Source: Actinomycetes bacterium (lineage in GTDB: Bacteria > Actinomycetota > Actinomycetes > Actinomycetales > Dermatophilaceae). Taken from it: a stretch of DNA of 5,368 nucleotides. Below, piece after piece: positions 4,989-5,368 of this stretch. The stretch lies in contig JAEWFB010000014.1 in the NCBI GenBank assembly GCA_023389095.1, positions 1 to 5,368 on the forward strand. Reading direction: 5' to 3'. The translations under genes and the position numbers were made by a program. The notes beneath the pieces are model-generated. The model saw nothing but the letters and a program-made list of their open reading frames with translations, had not been told where the DNA came from and did not search any database. Every line of letters begins with the position of its first letter. Position 1 is the first letter of the stretch.

Positions 4989-5368
4989 CTCGTGAGCGAG
5001 AGGGCGGGCGGGAGGAGGACGAGCATTCCCGTGGACCACACGACGTGCGTGATGATCGGGCCGAGGAAGCCGCCGGTGACGCGTCGTTGCAGGCCGGTCA
5101 CGAGGCCGAGGGCGGCGGCCGCGAGGACGAGGAGCGGCACGCCGCTGCCGACCGTGGTCAAGGCGTAGAGCAGGGTCGTCAGCGTGACCTGCCGGCGCGG
5201 GAGCGCGGCGTACAGGGCGCCGCGGAAGTAGAGCTCCTCGACGACGCCGTTGACGAAGGTGAAGGCCAGCACGGCCGCGAACGCGCCGAACCGGGCGTGG
5301 TCGAGCAGCTGGTCCACGGGCTCGCGCAGCACCGGGATGTGCGCCACCACGAGCGCGCCGACGAGGAA
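4985..5368 (-). CDS. CPBP (CAAX-like) family intramembrane protease homologue, C-terminal part
   Basis: The frame is open from the right edge, so the N-terminus is missing; 127 residues are visible. They form several hydrophobic segments with the CPBP signature EELYFRG (Glu44, Glu45 and Arg49 of the visible part), in which the glutamates are the proposed catalytic or metal-binding residues. HVVWS (His108) corresponds to the later conserved histidine motif. The FxxxH motif expected between them appears as YALTT (68-72), with threonine where histidine is usual. Members of this family either cut proteins within membranes or act as immunity or processing factors; the target is unknown. The GTG at 5350 is not the true start because the frame continues in sense beyond it with hydrophobic residues. 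The TGA at 4987-4985 overlaps the GTG of the SDR-TspO gene, so the two are co-transcribed and probably translationally coupled. Confidence 0.85.
   Translation of the reverse strand, partial: FLVGALVVAHIPVLREPVDQLLDHARFGAFAAVLAFTFVNGVVEELYFRGALYAALPRRQVTLTTLLYALTTVGSGVPLLVLAAAALGLVTGLQRRVTGGFLGPIITHVVWSTGMLVLLPPALSLTR

Noticed and set aside
4047..5168. 373-codon plus-strand frame opposite the SDR-TspO gene
   Set aside because: No recognisable domain, His/Arg/Gly-rich composition typical of antisense frames, no ribosome binding site.

Overview
The window is very GC-rich DNA, with C or G in almost every third codon position, GTG as well as ATG starts, and short gene spacings. The protein families point the same way: an AdpA/GlxA-like regulator, a mycothiol-enzyme-like DinB-fold protein, a LIP-family secreted lipase and an SDR-TspO fusion. 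Together they suggest a chromosomal segment of a high-GC actinobacterium, perhaps in or near the Intrasporangiaceae; the genus is a guess from general similarity. I see no tRNA, rRNA, CRISPR, insertion sequence or phage gene.

Layout, left to right. (1) Positions 1-67, minus strand: the first 22 codons of a gene that runs off the left edge, with a good ribosome binding site and a possible promoter at 104-133. (2) 68-305: no gene. It holds a perfect triple 9-bp repeat (256-282) and a hairpin (278-300) that sits just past the next gene's stop codon. (3) 306-467, minus: a 53-residue single-membrane-segment protein that is easily missed because it lies inside a much longer spurious frame. (4) 468-560: a divergent control region with three copies of TGGCAGAA. 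(5) 561-1517, plus: a GlxA/AdpA-type regulator (DJ-1-like domain plus AraC-type DNA-binding domain). (6) 1514-2098, minus: a maleylpyruvate-isomerase-like/DinB-superfamily protein, convergent with the regulator and sharing its CTAG stop. (7) 2099-2273: a second divergent control region with dyads and a lipase promoter covered by two overlapping palindromes. (8) 2274-3545, plus: a secreted LIP-family lipase/esterase. (9) 3576-4988, minus: an SDR-type NAD(P)-binding protein fused to a TspO domain. (10) 4985-5368, minus: the C-terminal part of a CPBP/CAAX-type membrane protease homologue cut by the right edge. It is translationally coupled to gene 9 through a GTGA overlap.

How the genes may work together. 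The last two form a membrane-associated operon transcribed leftward. The regulator and the small membrane protein are divergent, and the TGGC-type sites lie at both ends of the shared intergenic region. This fits control of both genes by the regulator itself, because the Streptomyces AdpA regulator of the same architecture also recognises a TGGC core. The lipase looks like a singly transcribed, repressible exported enzyme whose regulator is not in the window. I found no clearly unprecedented system. The most noteworthy items are the TGGCAGAA site set with the hidden small gene, the lipase operator, and the CPBP/SDR-TspO operon.
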